From: Manis javanica | Taxonomy: Eukaryota > Chordata > Mammalia > Pholidota > Manidae | Assembly (NCBI RefSeq): GCF_040802235.1 | Contig: NC_133170.1 | Location: 4,169,001 to 4,233,000 of the forward strand | Direction of reading: 5' to 3' | DNA length: 64,000 bases | In this document: one piece after another, positions 27,301 to 40,900 of the stretch | Numbering within the stretch: the first letter of the stretch is position 1 | Layout: the number at the start of each line of letters is the position of its first letter | Notes under the pieces: model-generated | The model's database searches: none | Seen by the model: the letters and a program-made list of their open reading frames with translations, nothing else | Told to the model about the DNA's origin: nothing | Position numbers and translations under genes: made by a program

Positions 27301-29414
27301 TCCAGTAAAAAGATTAACACCTTACGTTGCGGTTTAGACAAGGTCCGAGTAGATGTGGGAAAGGAAGAAGAGACGGGGCTAGATTCCAACTCCAGGAGTA
27401 TCCACCTGGGGGCAGAATCGCCGCGGGGTACCCACTGGGGGGCTGACCATGGGAGAGTCCCACGAGGGGCCAAAGTCATGATTCAGAATGCCAGGTCCCT
27501 GCCCCCCTCACCTACAGTCTCTCAAAACCATACCCAGGGTCTGGCGTGACATTGTGACTTACAATAATAAGACATAAGTGGCCCTATTATTGAGAATATC
27601 TACCAAAAGAGGTGCAGTAAGGTGACCCCGGGGTGCTCCAATTGTGCGCCTCAGACCCACGGGCAGGTGTACATTTTTGATCTAGGTACATTCACTGAAT
27701 CTGCATATGGTGATGGCAATGTCACACAGTGAAGCTTTCAAGCGGGCACCAAAAATAGTCTCATATTTATTGAAATATGCAAGACCTTTGACATGTAAGT
27801 GTGTAAGAGAGCGTGGTCAGCACAATAAAGCACGGCGCACGGCACTGAAAGGCCATCGGGTGAAGCTGTGGCGAGCTGAAGTCCTGGCCCCCAGGCTGCT
27901 GCCACACGGTGCCCGTGAGCGCTTGTGGGCCTCTTTCATGTCAGCGCGGGTCTTCTTTCCCTTCAAGTTAGCAGGTAGCGATTGTAATATTTGAAAGTGT
28001 GAAATGAACACAGAAAATGTTGAGCACCTAGTATAGCTTTTCCATAAAAAGAAGAAAGCCACATTCTGTGTATTTCTCTGAACTACAAATGAATTTTATT
28101 TCAACCTTGGTGGAGTCACAGCCCAACATTGTCCCCTTTGTGTCTCATTGTCTCCAGACAATTCCTCTCGCCAAATTCTGTCCAACATACAGCACGAGAA
28201 ACATCCAAGAAAAACACTGGTTTGGTTTTTCCCCTGGAGACCTTAAAGCAAATCAGAGACAGCATATCATTTAGCCAGTAAATACTCAAGTATGTATCTC
28301 TAACAGAGTCAGGACTAAAAGGGAAAGTATAATCACAAGACCATCATCACAGCCAATGGAATAATTGTCACTTCCTTAATGTCATTCACTACCCAGTCCA
28401 TGTTGTCTGCTTGTCTCAGAAAGGTCTTGTCATAGTTGATTTAATTAAATCAGGACCCAAATCCATGCTTGCATTTAATTCAGATAATTCCGAAGTCTCT
28501 TCTAATAGAACATTTCCTCCTTCTTTATCATTCTACTTGCTGAAGAAACTGGATCATTATTCCTTGTTTTGACTCTTTATCTTCACAGATTTAGATACTT
28601 GATAGGATTCAGGTTTAATTCTGTTAAATTAAATGCAAAATGGAGGCCTGACTTGAGAATCCTTTTTCCCGTGTGAGCCCTTTAAAGCTGGCTTCTGTTT
28701 CTTTTTGACATGATCTCAAGAGTTTTTGACAGTTTCCTTGCTTTCAGAGATGACAAGATATCTCAGATCCCTCTTACACATTTCCTGCCCAGATGAGGAA
28801 TTAGGCATTTCTATAAAGAGACCTGGTTCCTTTGAGTGGGATACAGTATTTGAGGATGAAAATCTGTGCACTAGGGGTGCTCATTTCTACCATTCGTTAT
28901 TGCTAGGAAATGCACATATATTTAGAATGAGAAAAACATTCTGAATTTATAAAAGTGGTGCTTCCACTTAAAATGAAAAAAAAATACAGGGTTTTTGCCT
29001 AACATTTGATTTCATGTTTCTATTGCATAGCTCCTAGCCTCTTATCTCTTAATTTTGCTGTGAGTATGTGTGTTTCTGTGGGAACATAACAATGGGAGAG
29101 AGCAAATAGTTACTTGCTATGTACTCACTCATGGGATTTCCATTTCTGTTTTCTAAATGTCTCTATTTCTAAGTTGCAATAAAATAAGTAAGATGCAAAT
29201 CAATTTATAGAGCTGTCAGAAGTTTGCTTTGCAGTGTTGAGAAAAGGCAGAATAATAGTATTAATTGAAAAAGTATTATTTTGCAGGACCACATGATAGC
29301 AGACGTTTACACATTATACACATTTCTCATTCCATCTCTTCAAACAAACCTCTGAAGTAGATATTTTTATTAGTCCCATTTTACAAATGAGAAACCTGGG
29401 GCTTAAAAAAAGAA
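27301..29414. other. Intergenic, nothing recognised
   Basis: Short open frames only; no domain, no RNA gene and no assigned repeat. Confidence 0.4.
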
Positions 29415-30115
29415 GTTAAATAACCCACTAGGATGTCTATAATAAAAAAGACAGACAATAACATGTACTGAGAAGGATGCATTGCCAGGGGGACTATAGA
29501 ACAGAATCGTCACTTTGTCAAACAGTGTGGCAGTTCCTCAAAAAGTTAAACACAGAGCTACCATATGCAGTCCCACTCCTAGATATATGCCCAAGAGAAC
29601 TGAAAATACATGTTCACATAAAAACCTCCACATGAATGTTCACAGCAGCATTATTCTTAATAGCCAAAATATCAACCCAAAATAACAACCCAAATATCCA
29701 TGAGCGGATAAACTAGATGTCATATACCCAAACAATGGAGTATTCTTTTAGCCATAAAAAGGAACGAGATACTGACATGTGCTACAACTTAGGTGAATTT
29801 GGGAAACATTAAGCTAGTGAAAGAAGCCAGACAGGAAAAGTCACATGTTGTTTGATTCTCTGTTTATGAAATGTCCAGAATTGGCAAATTCATGGGAACC
29901 AAATGTGGCTTCGTGGGTACTAGGGGCTGGAGGAAATGAGGATTGGCTACTAAGGGCATGGTGTTTCCTTTTGGAGTGTGAAAATGTTCAGGAATCATAC
30001 AGTGGTGACAGTTGTACAGTCTGGGAATATACTAACAACTGCTGAATTGTTTAATTTAAAGGGGTGAATTTTATGGTATGAGTTATGCCTCAATAAAGCT
30101 ATTTAAAAAAGGAGG
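29415..30115 (+). mobile_element. Old L1 3' end
   Basis: Typical L1 text in sense order: agtgtggcagttcctcaaaa, gcagcattattcttaatagc, tggagtattcttttagccat, then a 3' UTR ending in caataaagctatttaaaaaa. It is 5'-truncated with no intact reading frame. Confidence 0.75.
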
Positions 30116-30424
30116 TTGAGAACTTATGCAGCATCATGGCATGAGACAGGGGCGAGCCAAAAGGAACCAGGGAAGTCCGGCTCTGGAGCCTGAAGTTTTA
30201 CCTGTTCTCCATTCAATATCTCTAGGGAGAAAAAATATACTAGCAAGTATACTATTATTTATCATTTATTTACTCCAAGGACATAATTTAGTGCATGGGG
30301 AATGGCCAGACTGAAGACAATCTTCCAAGAAGAGCTTTCTCAAAAACAGAGCTTTTGATAATAATTAATCGGTTATACTGAATTATAATCACTGGCAAGA
30401 GCCTAGAGGGTATGTCCTTCATTG

Positions 30425-31070
30425 CAGATAAAAGCCCAAAGATGCCTCTATTTTCTCACAGCTAACATTCAAACCGTCATAAATCTTGGCTCTGTCTTCA
30501 AACTATGCCCAGAATCTGAGCCCTTCTCACTGGTCCAGCATCACCTCGGTGCGGCCTGCCCTCATCTTTCACCAAGATGTTGCCAAGTCCTCCCAACTGT
30601 TCTTGTATTCCACGTAGTAGGCAGAAAGGTGCGTTAAAATGTATGTCAGATCATTCTTCTGCCTGATAAAAACCTGCTGCGCTCAGTATAAAATCTGCAA
30701 TCTTTCCATGACATATAAAGTGCCCTAAAATCTGCTGCCATCTCCTATCTCATCTATTGTGCCCTTTGCTCATTGCACCCAGATATTCTGGTCTCATGTC
30801 CCAAACAAGTCTGCTCATACTTCAGTAGCTGCACTTACTACGCAAAGAACACATGCTACCTTCTAGGTAGTATTTACCCCAGAAATCCACATGACCCCTT
30901 TACTGCATTCACATCTTCCCTCAAACTTCACCTTAACAGACACATCTTTCTCAAACACCTTGCCTAAAAAATATGCTAACCTCTTGCTCTGCTTATGTTT
31001 TTAACAGCACTTATCACCACCTGATTTTTATGTATTTGTTTATTGTCCTTTTCAGGAACCACTCCTAAAT
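30425..31070 (+). mobile_element. L2 LINE fragment
   Basis: A pyrimidine-rich remnant with ctgataaaaacctgctgcgc and gtctgctcatacttcagtag, in the order seen in other L2 3' ends. It is followed directly by L1 sequence. Confidence 0.4.
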
Positions 31071-31074
31071 AAGT

Positions 31075-32100
31075 GGAATAGAAAATATTTGCACACCATA
31101 TATCTCCTAAAGGGTTAATATCCAAAATATATAAAGAACTCATATACCTCAATAGCCAAAAATAATTATATTAATACTAATAACCCAAGTAAAAAATGGG
31201 CAAAGGACCTGAAAAGACATTTCTCAAAGAAGGCATACAAGTCAGCCAACGCGTATATGAAAATGTGTCTGTCATCACTGACCATCAGGGAAATGCAAAT
31301 CAATGAGTGTCCTCTCATGTCTGTTAAGATGGTTATTATTTTTTAAAAATAAGGTAAAAACTGTTGATGTGGAGAAAAGGGAACCCTGGTACACTGTTGG
31401 TGGGAATGTAATTCCATACAGTCACTATGCTTCCATAGATGGACCTAAAGAGCATGTTGCTCAATGAAACAGGCCACCTGCCTAAAGACTAACACTTTAT
31501 GATCTGCCTACAAGTAGGATCTAAAATAGTCACAGCCATAGGAGCAGAGTGGACAGGGAGCTAGGACTGGAAGGGAGCATAAGATGGGGAGATAATGGTC
31601 AAGTGGTACAGAGTTCCAGTTATGCAAGATCAATTCTGGAGATCTACTGTATAGCAGAGTGCCTGTAGCTAAATAGTATTATATTGTTCTGCGTACCTAT
31701 AATTTACTAGGAAGGTCAATCTAAGTGCTTCACCACCTACACAGAAATGACGATAATAATAAAGGAGGCAGGACAAAAATTTGGGAGGCACTGGGGATAT
31801 TTATTATTGCCTTGTTAATGGCTAAGGTCTCATGGGTATACACTTTTCCCCAAAGTCGTCAACTTGTATACATTACAAATATACAATATCAATTTTTTTC
31901 CAGCTTCATCAAGATATAATTGACAAAGTTGTAAGAGATTTCAAGTGTACAACATGGAGATTTCATACATGTGTGCACTGTGAGAAGGTTCCCCCATCCG
32001 ATTAACTAACACACCTGTCAGGTCACACATTTCTCTCTCTCTTTGTGAGAACATTTCAGTTCTACTCTCTTAGCAAGTTTCAGTTATATAAAAGTCTCTT
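31075..32100 (+). mobile_element. Old L1 fragment(s)
   Basis: End of L1 ORF2 in sense orientation: gggttaatatccaaaatata, aaaatgggcaaaggacctga, acactgttggtgggaatgta. The second half (from about 31,440) is a diverged 3' UTR and may combine more than one insertion. Confidence 0.65.
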
Positions 32101-32149
32101 AAATGACAGTCACCATGTGATGCCTCTTATCTGGCTGCCACCTTTCTCT

Positions 32150-33560
32150 GAAGATAAGCTGTTTGCGTGGAGGGGTTACATGCCTATGTGCAGTTGACAC
32201 ACGTATTTATGCCTGGTCCAAGGCTGGATTAGCAATGACCCCAGTAGCGGTGAAAAGTGGGCTGTATGACATCACAGACTATCTTAGACATGGTCGAGAA
32301 AGACAACTGGAAAGGAAATTCCTCACGGGCCATGTACTTGGTAGAATGGCGGCTTGAAGTCAGGATTTACACCAATTCCTGAGAGGTAGCAAGTCCGCGT
32401 ATAAAAAAAACAAGGATTCAAAAGGGGCAAAACCGGAGGACGACAGAAAAGTGGTTTAGAGAAATCACGTGGGTCATTCAGAACAGATCCAGTTCTGAAC
32501 ATAAGTAAATGGGTGCTTATCAGAGGTTCCCCACCATGGAATCACAGGCGTGAAACACGTGATAAATGGCATCTGTTCATTGTAGTTGTGAGTCTTCTTT
32601 CCCGTCCTGCCTCGCAGTTGCTGATGGAGATGCTGAATGAGGTTCATGAGTAAGGTGGTAACTATGATGAAGGTTTTATACATGGGCTCAGAAGTCTAGA
32701 TTTCCTCCACTGAAGCCAGTAAGGCCACAACATCAACTAAGTGATCTTCCTTCCTGGGGATCCCGTCATCGCGTGGTTCCAGGCAGTTGCCCGGTAACAA
32801 GTGGGCAACTCGGATCCTTTTCTGATGGGGACAGGACAGTACTTGTTTTCACTGATAGAGCCAGGTGTTGATTTGATCTTTTTCTGTCTCATTTGCCCCA
32901 GGAACTATTGCTACCCATAGGCTTATTGAATATTTCATTCACCACCATGAAATACTGTACAGAACTCTTTCCAACCGAGAAATTTGTCTCAGACTGAAAG
33001 AAGAAAGGCGTAGGTATATATAGCATCGATGATTTAATCAGGCTTTATCATCCACGGATGGTAGACCCTACGGATCGGCCCTTTGAGAACTGCATTCTGA
33101 CACCAGCTGAGGGATGCTGGTCTGCGGGGGCTGGTGTGCTGAAAGCTGGATGTGACATATTAGCTGGAACGGATATCAACACTGACATTCTCTTCCATCT
33201 GCTGGGACTCTCTGCTAGCCAGTCTGGGTAATTTGTGACTCTAGACAGGCTTTCTAAGCAGAAAACACTGTCATTATCTTTGTCTGGGATGATCAGTTCT
33301 GACTGTCAAGGGAAACAGAGTTGCTGACACATAGTAAGGGATGAGATGGTAGGTGTCTTGTGATTCCATGTTTCATTGTTCACTGAGGCAAAGGTATTGA
33401 AAAACTCTTACAATCTCATCTGTTTGGATTTTCAAGGTCTCATACCCATCCTAGTTTGGCCAACTGACAAACTCTCATGTGGACCGAGAGGGAAAGAAAG
33501 CTGGAACAAGTGACAGACAGGGAGGAAGGTCAGAGGCTGTGGACCAACCACAGAAGTGGG
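32150..33560. mobile_element. Possible endogenous retrovirus (ERVL/MaLR-like) internal remnant
   Basis: Mosaic sequence not resembling the neighbouring LINEs, with short coding-like stretches broken by stops. I suspect an old MaLR/ERVL interior but cannot align it. No functional gene remains. Confidence 0.2.
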
Positions 33561-33849
33561 GCCTGTGACCCCACCTGTATGTAATCATTATTCACCTTTT
33601 GTTGGCAGTTACCAATACACTAACATGCCGGCTTGCTCCCCCCACCACTCGACATGGTGTTTACTGACAGCTGACTTGACCGTTAGGCCAGGTGATATGG
33701 AAAGGCAAGCAAGTGCATAAATGGATTATGATAAATTGGGTTGAGAAAGGAAATGAGTGTTAGTAACTGTACATGTTTTACTTACATAAATAATGAGCAA
33801 GGTACATTTGGAAACATATGTATAGGAAGAAGCGTATGTGTGTGAGGCG

Positions 33850-34310
33850 GCCACGTGGTAGGACGTACTGAAAATGCCAGTCGTGATGCTGCTGAACCTC
33901 GACTTCTCTAGCTATGGAACCATCCCAGTGGCAGACAGACTACGAGTAGAGGAGTGGGTTAGGGGGAGTGACATTTAGTTTAGTTTTGGTCTTGCTGAGT
34001 TTGTGGTGTCTGTCTAGAACATCCAGTTAGAGATGTAGATTCGGAGTTGTATCAACAGGTCTATAATTCAAAGAGGGGCTTGGGGCTACAGGCTCAAGAC
34101 TGGGAATCTTCACTGTGTGAACACACTGACCTCTGACCTGCGTTGGTGAACTCGCTCATGGAGCCTGAGTGACATGAGAAGAGGAACAGGGTGCAGCTTG
34201 GGTGAGCTGAGATGGAAAGGCGGTCCAAGGCGAAGGCGTCTAGGGATATAGGCGTGCTAGGAGGTCACAGAAACTGCCAGAAAAATGTCCCAGAAAGGAA
34301 GAGTGGGAAT
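33850..34310 (-). mobile_element. L2 fragment, antisense
   Basis: Contains gtttgtggtgtctgtctaga, catccagttagagatgtaga and ggcttggggctacaggctca, a pattern characteristic of reverse-oriented L2. Confidence 0.45.
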
Positions 34311-34584
34311 GATGCCAGACCCTCCTGACAAAAGTACAAGGCAGCTACTGGTGCCCTAAGCAGAGGGAGTTGTCACAGAGTAGAAGGGGCGATGCAACCA
34401 GGGTAGAGAAGGAGGAAAGAGAACAAGAGCTGTCATGGTCCCTCCTTGCAGCCGTGAAGGAAAGGAACGCACGGGACAAAGGCCCCATTCGATGCAGGGT
34501 GGACGGAGAGCTGTGACACGACCCAGCTTCTCCTCGCCTTGTAGGGCTCTCACAGCTGTTGAATAAATACAAATGCTCACTAAT

Positions 34585-34763
34585 TGCTTGCAAAGTTGTA
34601 TTTATTTTTTAGATCCAATCAACAAGAGAACAAAATACCTTACAATAATAACTCACTTTTTGAGTGAGCTATGAATGCTTAGCTACTCTCACTAATGAAT
34701 GGTTATTTCTGTTCACTCATAAAATAAATATGGCCTGTTCCTACTGGAAAGTTAATGCTAGCA
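34585..34763 (-). other. MUC19: 3' untranslated region of the mucin mRNA (end estimated)
   Basis: The region follows the TAA stop on the minus strand. It is short (about 180 bases) and AT-rich. The end is estimated from the poly(A) signal at 34,601-34,606; the cleavage site itself cannot be seen. Confidence 0.6.
34601..34606 (-). terminator. Poly(A) signal AATAAA
   Basis: AATAAA on the minus strand, about 160 bases after the stop codon. It is the first canonical signal downstream of the stop that I found. Confidence 0.7.
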
Positions 34764-34932
34764 TTATCTCATTGTTGAGCATATGTTTGAGCAAGAACAC
34801 GTCGTGATGTGCCTGTATCTGTAAGGTATCACTCCGCCATCCGGACAGTCAAGCTCAATTTGTCTGAACTCATACTTTTCTTCTCGGCAGCAATGGCACG
34901 AATTTACCAACTGGAAGATTTCATAATTGTAG
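34764..34932 (-). CDS. MUC19: C-terminal cystine knot, terminal exon with stop codon
   Basis: The acceptor tttcttttcttctag starts the exon at 34,932. It codes for a split Ser and 55 residues and ends with TAA at 34,764-34,766. The peptide contains [20 protein letters not shown], then [20 protein letters not shown], and ends [11 protein letters not shown]. These are the CxCC and CSC motifs that close the cystine knot. The C-terminus is intact, with no frameshift or early stop. Confidence 0.94.
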
Positions 34933-37900
34933 CTAGAAGAAAAGAAAATTCAGTGATAAATGTTTTGGGAATGTCTTCTGAAACAGACATCAGCGCTCAG
35001 ATTCTAACTGTCTAAGGGGTTTAGCAATCCTTCCGACCCATTAATTCTTTGCCTACACATTGCACTTCCCCCTTCACTATGAACTGCTGATGTGGATCAC
35101 TGATTATTGGTATGTAAGAACAAAAGAAATCCCAAATGGAGACTAATAATCTCATAACTAGAGCACTATGGTGCAAACAAAACGAACAATACAGAGTTTT
35201 AAACATATAACTTAACACCAAATGATTACTCTCCATATAGTAATCTGTACATGAAAGTGTATGTAAGGAAAACCATATTATGTTATGTCTAAAATGCAAG
35301 TGACAGTTTAAACATGCACCTTTAAGCAAGAATATTTGCTTAAGCACTCTCTGCAATCACTGTGTGGAAATAAATATATTTGCCATAAGGGCATCATAAT
35401 TGATATATTTAGAAAACTACTTCAAAGTGAGTCATCACTATTGAAAAGGTTGACTTTATTTCTCAGATCTTAATATGTCAGATGTTTGTTTCATTAGGTC
35501 CTCATCATCAGTTTCTCATGTAAAAAACTGTCCGTGTAATGTTTTAAGAGCTCAGTTTCTTCCAGGATGTCATAAAGCGAATGCTCGGTGCACGCCCCAC
35601 GCAAACCCACCTGATGGTGGTTCTGCACTCCCCCGTGCATCTGGCCATCCTGACTCTTCTCTTACAACCGTTGTACTTGACGGTCACATTCACGAGTGAA
35701 GTCCTGCATTTTGTGTTACCTGAGACAAAGCGGGCAACGGTTGGAAAGGAGATTCGCCGTGAACGACGAGCAAGCCTCGGTTCTGCCGACCGTGAGGCGG
35801 AGAACAGGTGCTCCGCACTGTCACTCATCGGACCGAGCACCTCAGCACCCAGCGCAAGGTGCCTGAGGAACACTCAATAAATGTCATCTTCCTGTACTGC
35901 TGTTGTAATGATTATTGCTGTTATTATTCATAGGAGAAGGGCGAGGAAGGAACAGGGAGAAAGGGGACAGGAAAGAAATGGGGGCTGGGAGGGGAAGACA
36001 GAGGGGGAGAGATTGGTTTTGACTCCCATTTTCTTGTTGCCGATCACCCTTGTGACCTAACATACCAACTGAGAACGTAACCTCCTGGTGTTAGGAGAGC
36101 AAGTTAATTTTTTTTCCATGAAAATTGAAATTTCTCCCATGTAAAAATGACTGTTTTTTACTGGGAATAATGCTGCAGCCAACATGAAAAAACAACTCTA
36201 ATACATTATGTACAAATACCAGTTCTTCGTTTATACCTGCATATTGGATTACCTGTTGTGTTAAAAGCACAAGAGACTTTCTATTAATGATATGCCATTT
36301 TGTCTTAAAGAAACACTACATTTTTGTCAATAGTTCACCCATTTCCTCTATGTAGGAAGCTTGATTTACTCACATGTATAGCAACATTTTCTTGCATCAT
36401 AGATTCTGTCTTCCTACAGGGGTAAGAGGAAAAGAAAAAGAACTGAAAACCTGTACTTTTCTGTAAATAATATAACATTTCTTGGCTTGTTGACAGGGCA
36501 TCACAAAGGGGGGAAATGGAATAGACAAATATCCTATCACAGATCCAGTAAGCTTGAGTGGGGAGCATAGTAATAAAAGTGAGATTTAATAGTTACACGA
36601 AAATTTTCAACAGTGGGTAGAAAGGGAAAAACAATATATCACCTAAATTCTTCTTTAAAATAAAATGCAAACAAAAAAATTTACTCACCTATTTTCATTG
36701 AAAAACACTTTAACAATAATATTACTACTACATACTGTAAGGGGCTCACAGGCAGGATTTTTTACCTTAAACACGATTATAATCTCAAAACTATTAAATG
36801 TCTCAACATAAAAACACACTAAATGTTAAATCCAATATTGGAGTTGTAAAATAAAGTTTAACTTTTTAATCAATTATATCTTCAGAAAGAAAAATTAGTG
36901 AAGTTAAACCTTCCTTATATGTAAAATGTAAACATTCACTAATACAAAATCTTCACCATATTTTGGGGGGATAAAAAGGAAGACTGTAACAGAAAGAAAG
37001 ATCTGAAAACAATGCGTGATTATATGATGCATTTGCATTTCCATAGAAAATGATTAACTTGAATCCATGAGATGAGCCTTGGGAAAAAAAGTAGCTGTTT
37101 TTTTTTTTGGTTTAAAATAGCAACATGCAATCTCCGGTAACTTACTTCTAAATCTTGGACATGAAAAATACACTTGGACATAAAAAAAAGTGGACGGCAT
37201 ATCTGAAATGGGATCGCCAAGAGACTTATGTCTCTGCACCAGACACAAACTTTTCCAAATCAAAAAGACAGGCTGTGCCTATGTCCATTCACATGAGAGG
37301 GGCCTCTGGTTGGCCCATGACTTCAGAAGATGACTTACCTCTACACACCAGGACTGCTTTGGACAGGCTTGGACCAGGGTGACCAGGCCGCTGTGGCGGC
37401 AGGAATAGGAGACGCATGGATTGGTAGGGTCATTAAATGAAGCTCCGATCTATAGGGTGGGGGTGGCGGTTGTGGGGGGAGAGAACACAATAATTATTCA
37501 CCTTGATTTCTCATTAGCGTTGACTGTAAAATGTGCAAACAAAATTCAAATTCATAATGTTCAGTGAATTTCCAGAGGCACTTTCAGCCACTAGGCTAAT
37601 ATTTAAGATAAGGTGGGATGAAAGCCCTTTACTTCCATCAATAAATTGAAGTTCCTCACTTGAGAGCACAGAATGTATCAAGATTCTCAATCCTCAAATG
37701 AAGATTCACCTGTAGTTAACTCTATTATATTTTTCAAGTACTTTCAAGAAAGGTTATTTTATATTGGGCAGGCAATTGACAAATTGTTATGCTCTGAATT
37801 CCAGAGAAAAAGAAGAAGTTGAAGTGGGAAAAAAATGGCACAAAATAGGTCTATTAGAGTAGCACAAATAACAGGTCCCACAGACATCTGACTTTTATCT

Positions 37901-40900
37901 CTACTGATGTTCCTATACTTTTAAAGCTCCAAAAATTGCTTTATAATTAATTTGTGTTCAAAATTCAAACACCAATTTGGGAAACTGTATTTATTTCAGG
38001 GCCTCAAACTACAAAATGAGCTTTCTGATGAACTGGAATTTTATTATTTCAACTGTTTGGTATATGCACGAGTAGAGGTGAAACTTTTCCTTTGATCTTT
38101 AAACACCATCCTATTTTATGTTTAAAAACAGTCCTAGAGTCTAAAGTCAGATCACCTTTGGAAGCTAAAAATTAAGAAGCCCAGATGGGAGTTTGAGTGT
38201 GATAAATGAGTTATTAAATTAAAACTCTCATAGGTCTTTTATGTATCCCCTAATGTAACACAAATATCTTATCTTATATTTTTTAAGTATTAGTATCACC
38301 AGTTCAAATATATTAACATCATTTTGAGGATCATCTGGTTTTTATGGCTTCCTGATACTTTTTCCAGAAAGTTAAAATTACTTTTCAAAATGCAAATCAG
38401 TTGTCAAAATCTGGCCCTGACTAGACTGCATTACTGTGACCACATAATGGGGTTCTGGTCTTTTGGACTGTCCTATCTGATCTCTGACAGTTTGGTCATC
38501 TGATCTTTCTGGTTATAATGACAATTTAACTCTGTTCATAGGTTTGAATGTCACGAGGCTTATCTTTTCCATCTCCTGAGACCCTTGGAAAATTTTATTC
38601 AGGAGCTCTGTTACTTAGTATCTAATGATCAAGTATATTTTCCCCTCCAAAGTGAGCCATGCTGAGTGTTACATTTGATGTTCTGTTTAAAATGAATATA
38701 GGAAAAAAAATGAACACATTCTGTTTCACCATTACCTGTGGCTTTTTCATGTGATAAGCTGAAAGAGCCTGCATTTATTCAAAACAAGATTAATAAAAAT
38801 ACTTTAAAGTAGAAACAATCTTACCCTGTAGTCAGTATTGTTAAAAAAACAAGTTCTTGGTTCTGAAAAAGAAACACATGATTTTATCCTAAGTTAAGCA
38901 CTGTAATTCTTTTTTTTATTTACAAAATAGAAATCATATATGGGATCTTCTTTATCAGCCATTATAATGTTTCCTCCCATAAAACAATCACCTCCCTTTA
39001 ATCTACTGATCACATTCATAACTGGTAATTATGGGTTTTCTCTAGTTCAAAGATAGTAAGTTTTAAGAAGGCAGGTGCGGAATCCAGTTTTGTTTAACAC
39101 ACCCATCTTGTGTACTGTTTGACACATATTAGTAGCTCAATAAATATCTCTTGAATCTGTGAATAAGTGAACAACAGTTCAATACGACTAACGTATTATG
39201 AATACACACCACAGCGTCCAATTTCACAGCAGGTATCATCAGCTTTGAACTTTATAAGCCGCTCTCCGGTTCTGCACTTGGGTGGAGAAGGGCACCGCTT
39301 GCGTTTACAGTCTACAGTCTTTGCAGCCGTACACTTGCATTTGTGGCAATTGACAGTCCATGTGTCTCCAGGCTATGGATACAAACCAAGTTCAGACTTC
39401 TTTTTAAATGCAAGAATGACAGCAAATTTGGATTAAAGTAGAGAAAATCTGTACTTACAGATTTCCTTTCTCCCAGTGGACCGCGACAAACTGGTAACAT
39501 GAAATGATAAGTGCTAATTAAGTTTGGCAAAATATAACCATCTGTTATTTGTAGATAACTCTCAAGTGGCCAACCCTATAATTGGCACTAGGATCTCAGA
39601 GGCACACAATTAGGGAGGACTCTGTAGTGTCTACGGTGAATAAATCACTTTTACCTACTTTGAGCAAACTGTCCCTGACAAGCATCTCTCTCTCTGTTTT
39701 TCTCTCTCTCTCTCTCTCAATCTCTCTATCTATCTATTTATCATCTATCTATCATCTGTCTATATTTTTCCTACTTTTACAATTTCCAGCAAAGGACAAT
39801 TCTTGGTTTCTCCAGGCAGTGGTCAACAAATCTTATGGGTACTGTTTTACAGTCTGACTCCTGTCTCCACGACCCTCTAAGTCACCAAAACTTCATAATT
39901 ATCACATTTTTAACTCTCACAGTTTTGGGAGAAAGGCTCTCTTTGTTAGCAGCTCTTCCTTCTCCCTCTCATTTTGTCTCTCTCCCTTCCCTTGGTACTT
40001 GCCCCAGCCTCCAGAGGGCCCCCTGGAACACCCAGGGGGTGGCCCCCAAACTTCCAGCTCCAGTCCTGGACCCCCTGACCTAGTAAACAGCACTCCAGCA
40101 GATATCTAAGAACTTCAAATTTGACGTGCACAAAATAAGTCGTGTCATTGTGCCCCTAAAACCAGTTTCTCATCTAAACTGGATTCTTCCTGCTAAGGAC
40201 TGAACTAGCCTTTCAATTATTTTAGCTTAAAATTTGGGAGTCATTCTGATTCCTTCTCCATCAAGTGGCACCCAATCTACTGGAAAATTCTCTATCTTCC
40301 TCCTTACTTCACCCCTGCCCCTTCCTGGTCCTGCCTGTTACCACATCATGCCAGGAACTCATCATCTTACCCTCTGGCTTTTTCAGGAGTTACCTTGACT
40401 CAGACCTCTTCCTAATTCAATCAATTCTCTATACTTTAGGTAGAATAACTTCCCTAAAGCTCAGTTTTCATCTCATCATTGCTTTGATTAAAAACTTATG
40501 ATGTGCAACCAATATAATATTGTATATCAATTATATTCCAATAAAAAAAACCCCACTTTTGACGGCTCCTTATATTCTTGTAGTTTCTGGCATCTGCCAG
40601 AATATTGCTGCAGCTGCTTTACCAACCCTGTCACACTTCCCTCATGTACATACCCTGGACTACATATTGTTCTCAAATTCCAACTTTAAAATGAAATACT
40701 GAGGATCCCTCCAAAGTATATAATACATGTAACATACATGGGACACATAACATATACTTTCTATATTTCTATTTTATATTTTTTACTATGAAATTTCCAT
40801 CCTTACATGAAAATTGCCTGTATTTCTTTGAAGCTCTCCCTTCTCTCAGCATATTCGAAGATCAGGGAGTGATTTCTGTGGGTGACTTCTACGACTTTCT

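Noticed and set aside
35544..35873. 109-codon open frame containing the cystine-knot motif taken as a single-exon gene
   Set aside because: Only 35,611-35,719 is coding. The parts outside the acceptor and donor do not resemble mucin, and the real frame continues by splicing.
39208..39209. Alternative donor of the VWC exon two bases further on, ending in phase 0 and allowing a direct join to 37,449
   Set aside because: It would omit the well-formed 38-bp micro-exon, whose cysteine and PRTC motif fit the family. The donor context is also weaker. Kept only as a test for RNA data.
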